Positions 18,069 to 25,572 of a DNA stretch of 64,000 bases are shown one piece after another. A model generated the notes under the pieces. That model made no database searches and was not told the origin of the DNA. It worked only from the letters and a program-made list of their open reading frames with translations. Where the stretch lies: the NCBI GenBank assembly GCA_902399975.1, contig CABOHA010000003.1, positions 1-64,000 of the forward strand. The letters are read 5' to 3'. The translations under genes and the position numbers were made by a program. Every line of letters starts with the position of its first letter. The first letter of the stretch is position 1. The DNA comes from Coriobacteriaceae bacterium. Its GTDB lineage: Bacteria; Actinomycetota; Coriobacteriia; Coriobacteriales; Coriobacteriaceae.

Positions 18069-18099
18069 GCCTGCCTGGCATCCCATACCCCAGGCAGGC
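18069..18099 (+). terminator. Hairpin between IID and the deglycase gene
   Basis: A perfect 10-bp stem (GCCTGCCTGG) with an 11-base loop but a weak T-run. It may reduce readthrough or stabilise the upstream PTS mRNA, rather than end the operon. Confidence 0.5.
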
Positions 18100-18110
18100 T
18101 TCCATCCCTA

Positions 18111-18143
18111 GATGTGTCAAAGGGACAGTTCCTTTGACACATC
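18111..18143. repeat. 33-bp palindrome with GGGACAG centre
   Basis: GATGTGTCAAAGG and its exact complement flank GACAGTT, giving a GGGACAG core. One of several small palindromes in spacers of this window. Confidence 0.8.
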
Positions 18144-18233
18144 CTTAACGGGCCGGCGACTCGGTCCAAACCACGGTAACCCTGCGAGCGCCCGGCAATG
18201 TGGCGCCGCAAAAAATCGAAAGGAATGTGTCAG

Positions 18234-19217
18234 ATGTACGAGATCGACCTTAACCTCCCTAAGCAGATCGTCGCTGACGTCCTGTCCAACCACGAGATCC
18301 ACAGCGTCGCCTTCGTCGGCTGCGGTGCTTCCATGTCCGACCTTTACCCTGCCAAGTACTTCCTGGCCAACAACACGGACAAGCTGAACGTTCAGATCTT
18401 CACCGCTAACGAGTTCAACTACGACACGCCTTCCTGGGTCAACGAGCACACCTTCGTGATCACCTGCTCCCTCGGTGGCTCCACGCCCGAGACCGTCGAG
18501 GCCAACAAGACCGCCAAGAAGCACAACTGCCCGGTCGTCTCCCTCACCAACAAGGCCGGCTCCGCTCTGACCGTCGACGCCGACCACGTCATCGTTCACG
18601 GCTTCCATGCCAACTACGCTGCCAAGTGCGAGAAGCCTGGCTACGCCATCGCTCTTGCTCTCGAGATCCTTCAGCAGACCGAGGGCTATGACCACTACGA
18701 GGACATGATCACCGGCCTCACCAACGTCTTCGAGCTCTGCGAGAACGCCGCTCAGTCCGCCAAGGGCCTCGCCAAGCAGTTCGCCCAGGACTTCAAGGAC
18801 GACAAGATGATCTACTTCATGGCCTCCGGTGCCTCCGAGAAGATGGCTTATTCTCACGCCGCCTTCCTGTTCACCGAGATGCAGTGGATCGACGCCGCCG
18901 CCTACAACACCGGCGAGTACTTCCACGGCCCGTTCGAGGTTTCCACCGAGGGTAAGCCCTACGTCTTCTTCATGTCCGATGGTGCCACCCGTCCGATGGA
19001 CGCCCGCGCCCTCACCTTCCTTAAGCGCATGGGCGCCAAGGTCGCTCTGATCGACTCCAAGGACTACGGCCTGGCTGACGCCGTGCCCGCGAGCGTCGTT
19101 ACCTACTTCAACCCGCTGCTGCACCTCGCCGTTATGCGCGAGTACGGCAACCAGATCGCCGAGGCCCGTCAGCACCCGCTGACCATGCGTCGCTACATGT
19201 GGAAGCTTTCCTACTAA
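18234..19217 (+). CDS. SIS-domain sugar-amine deglycase, FrlB/GfrF-like (paralogue 2)
   Basis: A 327-residue double-SIS protein in the PTS operon, expected to cleave the 6-phosphorylated Amadori compound delivered by the PTS. Seen: CGASMSDLYPAKYF in the first SIS domain, the phosphosugar-binding loop SLGGSTPETVE (about 79-89), and the Glu215/His231 pair (TEMQW...GEYFHGPFE) with the FraB-type 16-residue spacing. The start at 18234 has AAAGGA ten bases upstream; an ATG nine bases earlier is too close to that site. The C-terminal RRYMWKL block is shared with paralogue 1. The exact substrate is inferred. Confidence 0.88.
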   Translation: MYEIDLNLPKQIVADVLSNHEIHSVAFVGCGASMSDLYPAKYFLANNTDKLNVQIFTANEFNYDTPSWVNEHTFVITCSLGGSTPETVEANKTAKKHNCPVVSLTNKAGSALTVDADHVIVHGFHANYAAKCEKPGYAIALALEILQQTEGYDHYEDMITGLTNVFELCENAAQSAKGLAKQFAQDFKDDKMIYFMASGASEKMAYSHAAFLFTEMQWIDAAAYNTGEYFHGPFEVSTEGKPYVFFMSDGATRPMDARALTFLKRMGAKVALIDSKDYGLADAVPASVVTYFNPLLHLAVMREYGNQIAEARQHPLTMRRYMWKLSY

Positions 19218-19251
19218 TCACAAGTAAGTAGTCCTTACGGGTTGATTGAGA

Positions 19252-19283
19252 GGGGATGGGGTTTGCACCCCGTCCCCTTTTTT
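19252..19283 (+). terminator. Rho-independent terminator of the PTS-deglycase operon
   Basis: GGGGATGGGGT pairs with ACCCCGTCCCC (one mismatch) around a short loop and is followed by TTTTTT. Confidence 0.88.
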
Positions 19284-19320
19284 GCTCTGGGGAGGGCGTG
19301 TTTGTCGCATTACAAAACCC

Positions 19321-19362
19321 CAGATAAAACCTACCAAAATAAACCTGTCCCTTTTTGGCAGG
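19321..19362 (+). repeat. CCTGTCCC/CAGATAAAAC repeat, copy 3
   Basis: Forward copy: CAGATAAAACCTACCAAAAT, AAACCTGTCCCT, TTTTGGCAGG. It ends only two bases before the ribosome site of the HAD gene, so it forms that gene's 5' leader. Confidence 0.8.
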
Positions 19363-19377
19363 TGGGAGGAGATGCGT

Positions 19378-20007
19378 ATGATCAAGGCGGTGCTGTTTGA
19401 CATGGACGGCGTGCTGGTCGATACCGAGTGGTTCTACAACCGTCGCCGCGTGGCGTTTATGGAGGAGAAGGGCTTCCACTTTGACGAGATCCCCGATCTT
19501 TCGGGCTCTAACGAGCCTGCCATCTGGAAGTCGCTGGTGCCCGACGATATTGAGCTGCGCGAGCGCCTGCGCGTGGAGTACAAGCAGGTATACAGCCCTG
19601 TCCACCCTGTTCCGTATGCCGAGCTGCTCAACGAGCAGACGGAGCCGGTGATGCGCGAGCTGCACGAGCGCGGCGTGAAGTGTGCCATTGCGAGCTCGTC
19701 CTACCGTGAGCTCATCGACGAGCTGGTGGAGATTGCCGGCATCGCCGACGTGCTGGACTACACCATCAGCGGTCACGAATGCAGTGCGTTTAAGCCCGAC
19801 CCCGAGATCTACCTGCGTGCCATGGAGGCGCTGGGGGTGAAGCCTACCGAGTGCCTGGTTATCGAGGACTCGCCCATGGGTATCGAGGCCGGTAAGCGTT
19901 CCGGCGCCCGCGTCCTGGCGCTGCGTCCGCACGAGGGCGTCAACCTGGATCAATCGCGAGCCGATGCCGTTATCGATAATCTGACCGACATTTTGGCCGC
20001 TCTGTAG
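19378..20007 (+). CDS. HAD-superfamily hydrolase, beta-phosphoglucomutase-like
   Basis: The 209-residue protein has all four HAD motifs: DMDGVLVDTE (I, nucleophile Asp), ASSS (II), KPDPEIYL (III, Lys) and EDSPMG (IV), with a small helical cap between I and II. Such proteins dephosphorylate or isomerise sugar phosphates. The start at 19378 has GGGAGGA seven bases upstream; the ATG at 19372 is too close. It sits beyond the terminator of the PTS operon with a repeat as leader, so a role in the same sugar pathway is plausible but not shown. Confidence 0.85.
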   Translation: MIKAVLFDMDGVLVDTEWFYNRRRVAFMEEKGFHFDEIPDLSGSNEPAIWKSLVPDDIELRERLRVEYKQVYSPVHPVPYAELLNEQTEPVMRELHERGVKCAIASSSYRELIDELVEIAGIADVLDYTISGHECSAFKPDPEIYLRAMEALGVKPTECLVIEDSPMGIEAGKRSGARVLALRPHEGVNLDQSRADAVIDNLTDILAAL

Positions 20008-20102
20008 CGTTGATTCACCGCAAAAAGCACGGGTTCACGCGTCATTTGCTGCGGATTGGCTTAATTTGGCCTCAATTTTGATCCGCTTGGCTTCGATTCG
20101 GG

Positions 20103-20225
20103 CTAAGTGAGTAGACTTTTTGGCGCAGGCTGAGCACAAAGCGTTTCTGCCTTAGTAAAGCCGCAGGTCACAGAGGTGGCAGTTTTGGGTGTGCTCGGCA
20201 GATCGTAAAAAGTCTACTCACTTAG
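20103..20225. repeat. 123-bp palindromic element, copy 2
   Basis: Same length as copy 1 at 11606, with identical termini (CTAAGTGAGTAGACTTTT and its complement at the end) and about ten internal differences. Between HAD and YitT genes. Confidence 0.85.
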
Positions 20226-20285
20226 AATTTGGGCCTTTGGTCGTAGGGGTTGCTGGTCCCATTTTGGTTGTCGAGAGGGGGTGAA

Positions 20286-20317
20286 TTGAAGCGCCCCCGC
20301 ACGCTCCATGCTACAAT
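20286..20317 (+). promoter_or_regulatory. Possible promoter of the YitT gene
   Basis: TACAAT (20312-20317) is a good -10. TTGAAG (20286-20291) is a possible -35, though the 20-base spacing is long. Confidence 0.3.
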
Positions 20318-20362
20318 CGCGGGCATGCCCCACAACTATATCTGCCTTCGAAGGGAGCCTAC

Positions 20363-21370
20363 GTGGCGAACGCCATCGATCAGCTCACGGACCGCGTGCT
20401 CGTGCTCGGCCGCCTTGCCATCGTCCGCCGCGCCATTACTGCCGTGGCGGTCACGATTTCCGCCGTTCTCCAGACATTTCTGATCCAGGCGTTCATTCAG
20501 CCTGCCGATCTGCTTCCGAGCGGCCTCACCGGCGTCGCGGTCCTGCTCGATCGTGTTACCTCGCTGGGCGGCGTTCACATCGACATCTCGCTCGGCATGC
20601 TCGCGCTCAACATTCCCGTGGCGCTCCTATGCTGGAGCGGCATTAGCAAGCGCTTCGTCATCTTCTCGATGATGCAGGTCGTGCTCTCGTCGCTGTTCCT
20701 CAACGTCTTTCACTTCGCCCCGTTTTTGGGCGACAAGATCATGCTCATTATTTTTGGCGGCGTGGTCTCGGGCCTGGGCGCCGCCATCGCGCTTAAGTCC
20801 GGCGCATCCACCGGCGGCACCGACTTTATCGCGCTGTGGGTTTCCAACCACACCGGCAAGACCATCTGGGGCGTCATCTTTGGTTTCAACTGCTTTATCC
20901 TGGCGATCTTTGGTTCTATGTTTGGCTGGGACAACGCGGCGTACTCCATCGTGTTCCAATTTATTTCGACCAAGACCATCGACAGCTTCTATCATCGCTA
21001 CGACCGCGTGACGCTGCAGATCACGACGCGCAAGGCAGACGAGGTCATGACCGCCTATGTTGACCATTTTCAGCACGGCATTAGTTGCGCCGAGGTCATC
21101 GGCGGATATAGCCGCGAAAAGATGTACCTGCTGCACGCCGTTGTCTCGACCTACGAGAGCCAGGACATTATCAAGCTGGTGTGCGACATTGATTCCGGTG
21201 CCGTGATCAACGTGTTCCACACGCTCAGCTTTGTGGGCGGCTGGTGGGGTGGTCATGTCGACGAGCCCATGCCCACGGCCGTTCCCGATCCCGACAAGCC
21301 CGCACGCATGGCCAGCAGGCAGGCGCGCCTCAGCGAGCAGGACAGTCTGCAACAGGACGACGGCAGGTAG
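20363..21370 (+). CDS. YitT-family membrane protein
   Basis: A 335-residue protein of the YitT group (five to six membrane helices, about residues 20-190, then a cytoplasmic DUF2179 domain, about 215-285). Seen: ADLLPSGLTGVAVLL, SGASTGGTDFIALWVSNHTG and the DUF2179 stretch RVTLQITTRKADEVMTAYV through SREKMYLLHAVVSTYE. The family's function is not firmly established. The GTG at 20363 follows AAGGGAG. An acidic/basic hydrophilic tail of about 50 residues is unconserved. A terminator follows at 21415. Confidence 0.88.
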   Translation: MANAIDQLTDRVLVLGRLAIVRRAITAVAVTISAVLQTFLIQAFIQPADLLPSGLTGVAVLLDRVTSLGGVHIDISLGMLALNIPVALLCWSGISKRFVIFSMMQVVLSSLFLNVFHFAPFLGDKIMLIIFGGVVSGLGAAIALKSGASTGGTDFIALWVSNHTGKTIWGVIFGFNCFILAIFGSMFGWDNAAYSIVFQFISTKTIDSFYHRYDRVTLQITTRKADEVMTAYVDHFQHGISCAEVIGGYSREKMYLLHAVVSTYESQDIIKLVCDIDSGAVINVFHTLSFVGGWWGGHVDEPMPTAVPDPDKPARMASRQARLSEQDSLQQDDGR

Positions 21371-21414
21371 AGTGTTGGTATTTTGCCGGCACGGCGCAAT
21401 CCTGTCCGCTTGAG

Positions 21415-21444
21415 CCTCCCGAAAGCCTCGCTGCTTTCGGGAGG
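21415..21444 (+). terminator. Terminator after the YitT gene
   Basis: A 12-bp perfect stem (CCTCCCGAAAGC) with a 6-base loop, followed by CCTTCGTTT. Confidence 0.7.
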
Positions 21445-21456
21445 CCTTCGTTTGCC

Positions 21457-21498
21457 CAGATAAAACCTACCAAAATGAAGCTGTCGCTTTTTGGTAGG
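21457..21498 (+). repeat. CCTGTCCC/CAGATAAAAC repeat, copy 4
   Basis: CAGATAAAACCTACCAAAAT is kept; the second half has drifted (CTGTCGC for CTGTCCC, TTGGTAGG for TTGGCAGG). Confidence 0.75.
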
Positions 21499-21539
21499 GA
21501 GGGTGTATCGTTTTATCATTATGAGGTAACATGAAACTA

Positions 21540-21559
21540 GACGTTATATACGTATTAGT
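21540..21559. promoter_or_regulatory. Candidate operator before the GntR gene
   Basis: GACGTTATATACGTATTAG contains the ACGTTATA core also seen at 14106 and 15397. This suggests that the GntR gene at 21591 controls itself, the PTS operon and the transporter gene. Confidence 0.4.
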
Positions 21560-21590
21560 TATTTCGATATTTCGATAAGAGTGATTAGAT

Positions 21591-22310
21591 ATGCCTACAC
21601 CCAAAAATGCACCGCTTTACCAGCAGATTTATGACGAAATCAAGGATGCGATCGAGAAAGGTGTTTATGCACCCAAGGAGCGTATTCCGTCCGAGCTCGA
21701 GTTAGCCGAGCAGTACGAGGTGAGCCGCATCACGGTGCGCCGCGCCGTCGAGGAGTTGTGCTCCGATGGCTACCTGGTTAAGCAGCAGGGCCGCGGCACC
21801 TTTGTTTCCACGCCGCACATCAATCGCCAGTTTCACGCCTCGACGCTGCAGACGTTTACCGCGCTGTGTGCCGACAACGGCATGAAGGCGGGCGCACATG
21901 TGATCGATCGTCAGATTGTTCCGGCGCGCCAAAACGAGATGGAGTTCTTTGGCCTGCAGAAGGATGCGTTGCTGCTGCATATCAAGCGCGTGCGTACGGC
22001 CGACGGTGAGCCCATCTTTGAGGAGAACATCTTTGTGCCGTTTGACGCCTACCGTGAGCTGTTGACGGCCGATCTTGAGGACAAGTCGATTTTTGCCGAG
22101 GTCGAGCGTGTTGGCGGAACGCCGATTGTCTCGGTTGGCTACCGCACGGTCGAGGCCGTTCGCGCCAATGCCGAGCAGGCGGCTGAGCTGGGCATTGCTC
22201 CGCACGATCCGCTGCTCAACCTGCGTGCCGGCTTTATCGGCCCCAATGGCGAGCCGGTCCTGATGGGTAAGCAGTACTACGTGGGATCGCGCTACGTTAT
22301 GGTCATGTAA
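21591..22310 (+). CDS. GntR/HutC-family (UTRA) transcriptional regulator
   Basis: A 239-residue regulator: winged helix at about 8-75 (PLYQQIYDEIKDAIEKGVY, RIPSELELAEQYEVSRITVRRAVEELCSDGYL, QQGRGTFVS) and UTRA domain at about 95-235. It is closest in look to the third regulator (24673), sharing RITVRRA and QQGRGTFV. Candidate operators with ACGTTATA upstream of itself, the PTS operon and the DMT gene make it the likely local regulator of sugar-amine uptake; this is inference from shared sites. Confidence 0.92.
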   Translation: MPTPKNAPLYQQIYDEIKDAIEKGVYAPKERIPSELELAEQYEVSRITVRRAVEELCSDGYLVKQQGRGTFVSTPHINRQFHASTLQTFTALCADNGMKAGAHVIDRQIVPARQNEMEFFGLQKDALLLHIKRVRTADGEPIFEENIFVPFDAYRELLTADLEDKSIFAEVERVGGTPIVSVGYRTVEAVRANAEQAAELGIAPHDPLLNLRAGFIGPNGEPVLMGKQYYVGSRYVMVM

Positions 22311-22506
22311 GTTACGCGGTTTTACCAAACCGCGTAACGGGCCGACGCTGCGCCCTTGGTTCCGCCGTTCTAGCGAACGGCGGACCGGTCGACGCTGCAA
22401 ACGCCCCTAAGCGGCAATCTGACGTTCAATCGTCGGTCGCGTACCGAAGTCCTCTTCCCTCCTCTTTCACGTCACCTTGCTCGCTTAGGGGCGTTTTCGC
22501 TGACTT
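22311..22506 (+). repeat. Stop-codon-abutting structured repeat, copy B
   Basis: Starts directly after the TAA stop with GTTACGCGGTTT, loop TACC and its complement. A second hairpin (CCGCCGTTC / GAACGGCGG) follows, each hairpin being followed by CGACGCTGC. The outer arm AAACGCCCCTAAGCG pairs perfectly with CGCTTAGGGGCGTTT, with TGACGT / ACGTCA inside. The apical part has diverged. Confidence 0.85.
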
Positions 22507-22550
22507 ATGCTCAACCTGAGACGTTTCCACGCCTGTCAAGAGCTTAGCCG

Positions 22551-22594
22551 TTGGGGACGTTCTTAAACGACTAGTCATTCAAGAACGTCCCCAA
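22551..22594. repeat. 44-bp palindrome
   Basis: TTGGGGACGTTCTT and its exact complement, with a central perfect GACTAGTC. Short palindromes of this kind are scattered through this window. Confidence 0.85.
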
Positions 22595-22690
22595 TGACTA
22601 CCCGCAGAATGAGCGTGGCTGACAGCCGTACGGCAGCGGTCCGCGTGGCGGCGTATAATCGGCGGCAGATGACTTGGACGTTAGGAAACC

Positions 22691-24670
22691 ATGATCGATA
22701 GCATGCAGCAGATGGCGCTCGACACGCTCGGCGCCTATTTTGGCTACACCTCGTTTCGCCCGGGACAGGACCGCATGGTCGATGCGATCCTTGCCGGTCG
22801 CGACGCGCTGGGTGTTATGCCCACGGGCGCCGGCAAGTCCATTTGCTACCAGGTGCCCGCGCTCATGCTGCCCGGCATCACCTTTGTGGTGAGTCCGCTG
22901 CTGTCGCTTATGGAGGATCAGACCCGCGCATTGCTCGCGGCGGGTGCGCGGCCCAGCTATCTCAACTCCAGCCTTACTCCGGCCCAGCAAAACACCGTGC
23001 TCAAGCGGGCGCGCGAGGGCCGCTACCAGCTTATGTACGTGGCGCCCGAGCGCCTGCTCGAGCCGCGCTTTTTAGCTTTTGCGCAGGAGGCCGCGGCGGA
23101 CGGCGGCATCGGCGTGCCGCTCGTGGCCATTGATGAAGCCCACTGCGTGAGCCAATGGGGCCAGGATTTTCGCCCCGCCTACCTGCAGATTCGCGAGTTT
23201 ATCGATTCGCTGCCGCAGCGCCCCATCGTGGCTGCCTTTACCGCCACGGCGACCGAGCGCGTGCGTGCGGACATTCAGCAGATGCTCGGCCTGCAAAACC
23301 CCGCGACGGTGGTGACGGGCTTCGATCGCAAGAACCTCTACTTTGGTTGCGAGGAGATGGGCGACAAGGCCAAGACTGCCTGGGTGCGCGACTACGTGAT
23401 CGCGCATTCGAGCGAGAGCGGCATCGTGTATTGCTCGACCCGCAAGACGGTCGATGCGCTGGCAGGCGAGCTTGTCGAAGCGCTGGGCCCCAGCGGCATT
23501 CGCGTTGGCCGCTACCATGCCGGCATGGGTAACGACGCCCGCCGCCAAAGCCAGCGTGCCTTTATCGACGACGATATCCAGGTGATGGTTGCCACCAACG
23601 CCTTTGGCATGGGCATCGACAAGCCCAACGTGCGCTACGTGATTCACAACAACGTGCCCGAGAGCATCGAAGCCTACTACCAGGAGGCGGGCCGCGCCGG
23701 CCGCGATGGCGACCCGGCCAGCTGCCATCTGCTGTGGAACGGTAACGATTTTCACATGCGTCGCTTTTTGATCGACCGCGGCGATGCTGCCGATGAGGCG
23801 CTCGACGACGAGCAGCGCGCGTGGGCGCTCCAGAATCGATATCGCCTGCTCAGCCAGATGGAGGGCTACTGCAACACCACCGGCTGCCTGCGCGAATACA
23901 TGCTGCGCTACTTTGGCGACGAGGCCGCGGCCGAGCATGCGGCAGCCGCCGCGGGCGGCACCGCCACGGACGACGCCGAGGGCTGCGGCAACTGCAGCAA
24001 CTGCCTCACGAAGTTCGAGGTCGAGGACGTCACCGATATGGCCCGCGCCGCCGTGCGCTATGTGGCCACACGTCCCATGCGCTTTGGCAAATCGCTGGTC
24101 GCCGATGTGCTCCACGGCGGCAACACCGAGCGCATTCGCCAGATGCATCTGGACGAGGACCGCGGCTACGGTGAGCTGTCGAGCGAATCGGTCGGGCGCA
24201 TCAAGGATATCATCGGCCAGCTGTGCGGCCGCGGTTATTTGGCCACCTCGCAGGGGCAGTACCCGGTCGTGGGGCTGGGCCCGCGTGCCGGCGAGGTCGA
24301 GAACGAGGCGTTCGCCTTTACCGTTAAGCGTCGCGCGTCCAAGCGCAAGGCCTCGGCCCGCGCCCGCCGTGCGGTGGATCTGCTGCGCGAGGAGGCCGAG
24401 CTGGATCAGCGCCCGCGCGTGGGCGATGATGCCGAGCTGTTCGAGCGCCTGCGCGCCCTGCGCAAGGAAATCTCGACCGAGCTGGAGATGGCGCCGTATA
24501 TGGTCTTCTCCGACAAGGCCCTGCGCGGCCTGTGCCGCCTGCGTCCGCAGACGCGCGACGAGCTTATCCAGGTCAACGGCATCGGCGAGAAAAAGGCCGA
24601 CGCCTTTGGCGAGCAGTTTATGGCGGCGATTGAAGAGTTTGAGTCCGAGCATGCGCGGGATGGAGCGTAA
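22691..24670 (+). CDS. recQ: ATP-dependent DNA helicase RecQ
   Basis: A 659-residue 3'-5' helicase used in recombination and fork repair. Motifs: FRPGQDRMVDAIL, Walker A MPTGAGKS (Lys49), DEAHCVSQWGQDFRP, TATATERVR, ATNAFGMGIDKPNVRYVIH and QEAGRAGRDG. The zinc site follows (MEGYCNTTGCLR ... CGNCSNC), then an RQC winged helix and a C-terminal HRDC domain (about 570-650). Full length. The stop is two bases from the next ATG, so recQ and the GntR gene at 24673 are translationally linked, an odd pairing that suggests readthrough control rather than common function. Confidence 0.96.
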   Translation: MIDSMQQMALDTLGAYFGYTSFRPGQDRMVDAILAGRDALGVMPTGAGKSICYQVPALMLPGITFVVSPLLSLMEDQTRALLAAGARPSYLNSSLTPAQQNTVLKRAREGRYQLMYVAPERLLEPRFLAFAQEAAADGGIGVPLVAIDEAHCVSQWGQDFRPAYLQIREFIDSLPQRPIVAAFTATATERVRADIQQMLGLQNPATVVTGFDRKNLYFGCEEMGDKAKTAWVRDYVIAHSSESGIVYCSTRKTVDALAGELVEALGPSGIRVGRYHAGMGNDARRQSQRAFIDDDIQVMVATNAFGMGIDKPNVRYVIHNNVPESIEAYYQEAGRAGRDGDPASCHLLWNGNDFHMRRFLIDRGDAADEALDDEQRAWALQNRYRLLSQMEGYCNTTGCLREYMLRYFGDEAAAEHAAAAAGGTATDDAEGCGNCSNCLTKFEVEDVTDMARAAVRYVATRPMRFGKSLVADVLHGGNTERIRQMHLDEDRGYGELSSESVGRIKDIIGQLCGRGYLATSQGQYPVVGLGPRAGEVENEAFAFTVKRRASKRKASARARRAVDLLREEAELDQRPRVGDDAELFERLRALRKEISTELEMAPYMVFSDKALRGLCRLRPQTRDELIQVNGIGEKKADAFGEQFMAAIEEFESEHARDGA

Positions 24671-24672
24671 CG

Positions 24673-25428
24673 ATGGCAACCGACGATAAAACCGACCGCG
24701 CTGGCGTATCCGCCGTACCACTGTACCAGCAGGTCATGGACGACCTGAAGGGCGAGATCGCGCGCGGCGTGTATGCGGCCGGCTCGCGCATTCCTTCCGA
24801 GATGGAGCTCGCGAAGTCTTACGGCGTGGGGCGCATCACCGTGCGCCGCGCCATCGAGGAGCTGTCGCGCGCGGGGTATCTCAACCGCCAGCAGGGGAGG
24901 GGCACCTTTGTGTGCGCCCCCAAGCTCAAGCGTAAGATTCGCCAGAAAGGCGACGTCCAGAGCTTTACCGAGGGCTGCGCCGCCAACGACATGGTTGCCG
25001 GAGCGCGCCTGGTGTCGCGCACGGTGGTCGCGGCGACGCGCGAGGACGCGGCGTTCTTTGGCGTGGAGCCCGGCTGCGAGCTCATCGTAGTCGAGCGCGT
25101 GCGCACGGCAGATGGCGTGCCCGTCATGCTCGAGAACAACTCTTTTGTGCTGGCCGACCATCCCTACCTGCAGACGCTTGCCGACGAGGACCTTGCCGAT
25201 AACTCGATCTTTGCACTCGTTGCCGAGCATTCGGGCCGCGCGCCGCTCAAGTCCGACCCCTGCACCGTGGAGATTGCGCTTGCCGATGCTCAGGCGGCCC
25301 CGCTGCTGGAGGTGCCGGTCGGCGAGCCGCTCTTCTATATGGAGGCGTACTTTACCGATGCAGACGGGCGGCCCCTGCTGCTCGGGCGCCAAAAGATCGT
25401 GGGCTCGCGCTACGTGTTCGACATCTAA
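24673..25428 (+). CDS. GntR/HutC-family (UTRA) transcriptional regulator
   Basis: A 251-residue regulator: winged helix at about 18-85 (PLYQQVMDDLKGEIARGVY, RITVRRAIEELSRAGYL, QQGRGTFVC) plus a UTRA domain. It starts two bases after the recQ stop and is followed by a 144-bp spacer with a perfectly repeated 16-bp site, then the SIS gene at 25573. It most likely controls that deglycase gene. Confidence 0.92.
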   Translation: MATDDKTDRAGVSAVPLYQQVMDDLKGEIARGVYAAGSRIPSEMELAKSYGVGRITVRRAIEELSRAGYLNRQQGRGTFVCAPKLKRKIRQKGDVQSFTEGCAANDMVAGARLVSRTVVAATREDAAFFGVEPGCELIVVERVRTADGVPVMLENNSFVLADHPYLQTLADEDLADNSIFALVAEHSGRAPLKSDPCTVEIALADAQAAPLLEVPVGEPLFYMEAYFTDADGRPLLLGRQKIVGSRYVFDI

Positions 25429-25438
25429 CGTCCATAGA

Positions 25439-25454
25439 TAGAACAACATAGAAC
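25439..25454. promoter_or_regulatory. Candidate GntR operator, copy 1
   Basis: TAGAACAACATAGAAC, itself a tandem of TAGAAC, is repeated exactly at 25501, 62 bp away (about six helical turns). That spacing would suit cooperative or looped binding. Confidence 0.6.
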
Positions 25455-25500
25455 AAATCTGCTGAAACGACTTCACCTGTGACAGCTCGCATGCTATAAA

Positions 25501-25516
25501 TAGAACAACATAGAAC
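25501..25516. promoter_or_regulatory. Candidate GntR operator, copy 2
   Basis: Exact second copy of TAGAACAACATAGAAC, 57 bp before the SIS gene start. Confidence 0.6.
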
Positions 25517-25572
25517 GATTGCAGGTACGAGCTGTCGTCGTTCGAAACCGCCACACAAGGAGGGACATCACC

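Noticed and set aside
22654..22659. TATAAT as a recQ promoter
   Set aside because: Good -10 but no acceptable -35 at normal spacing, so not listed as a feature.
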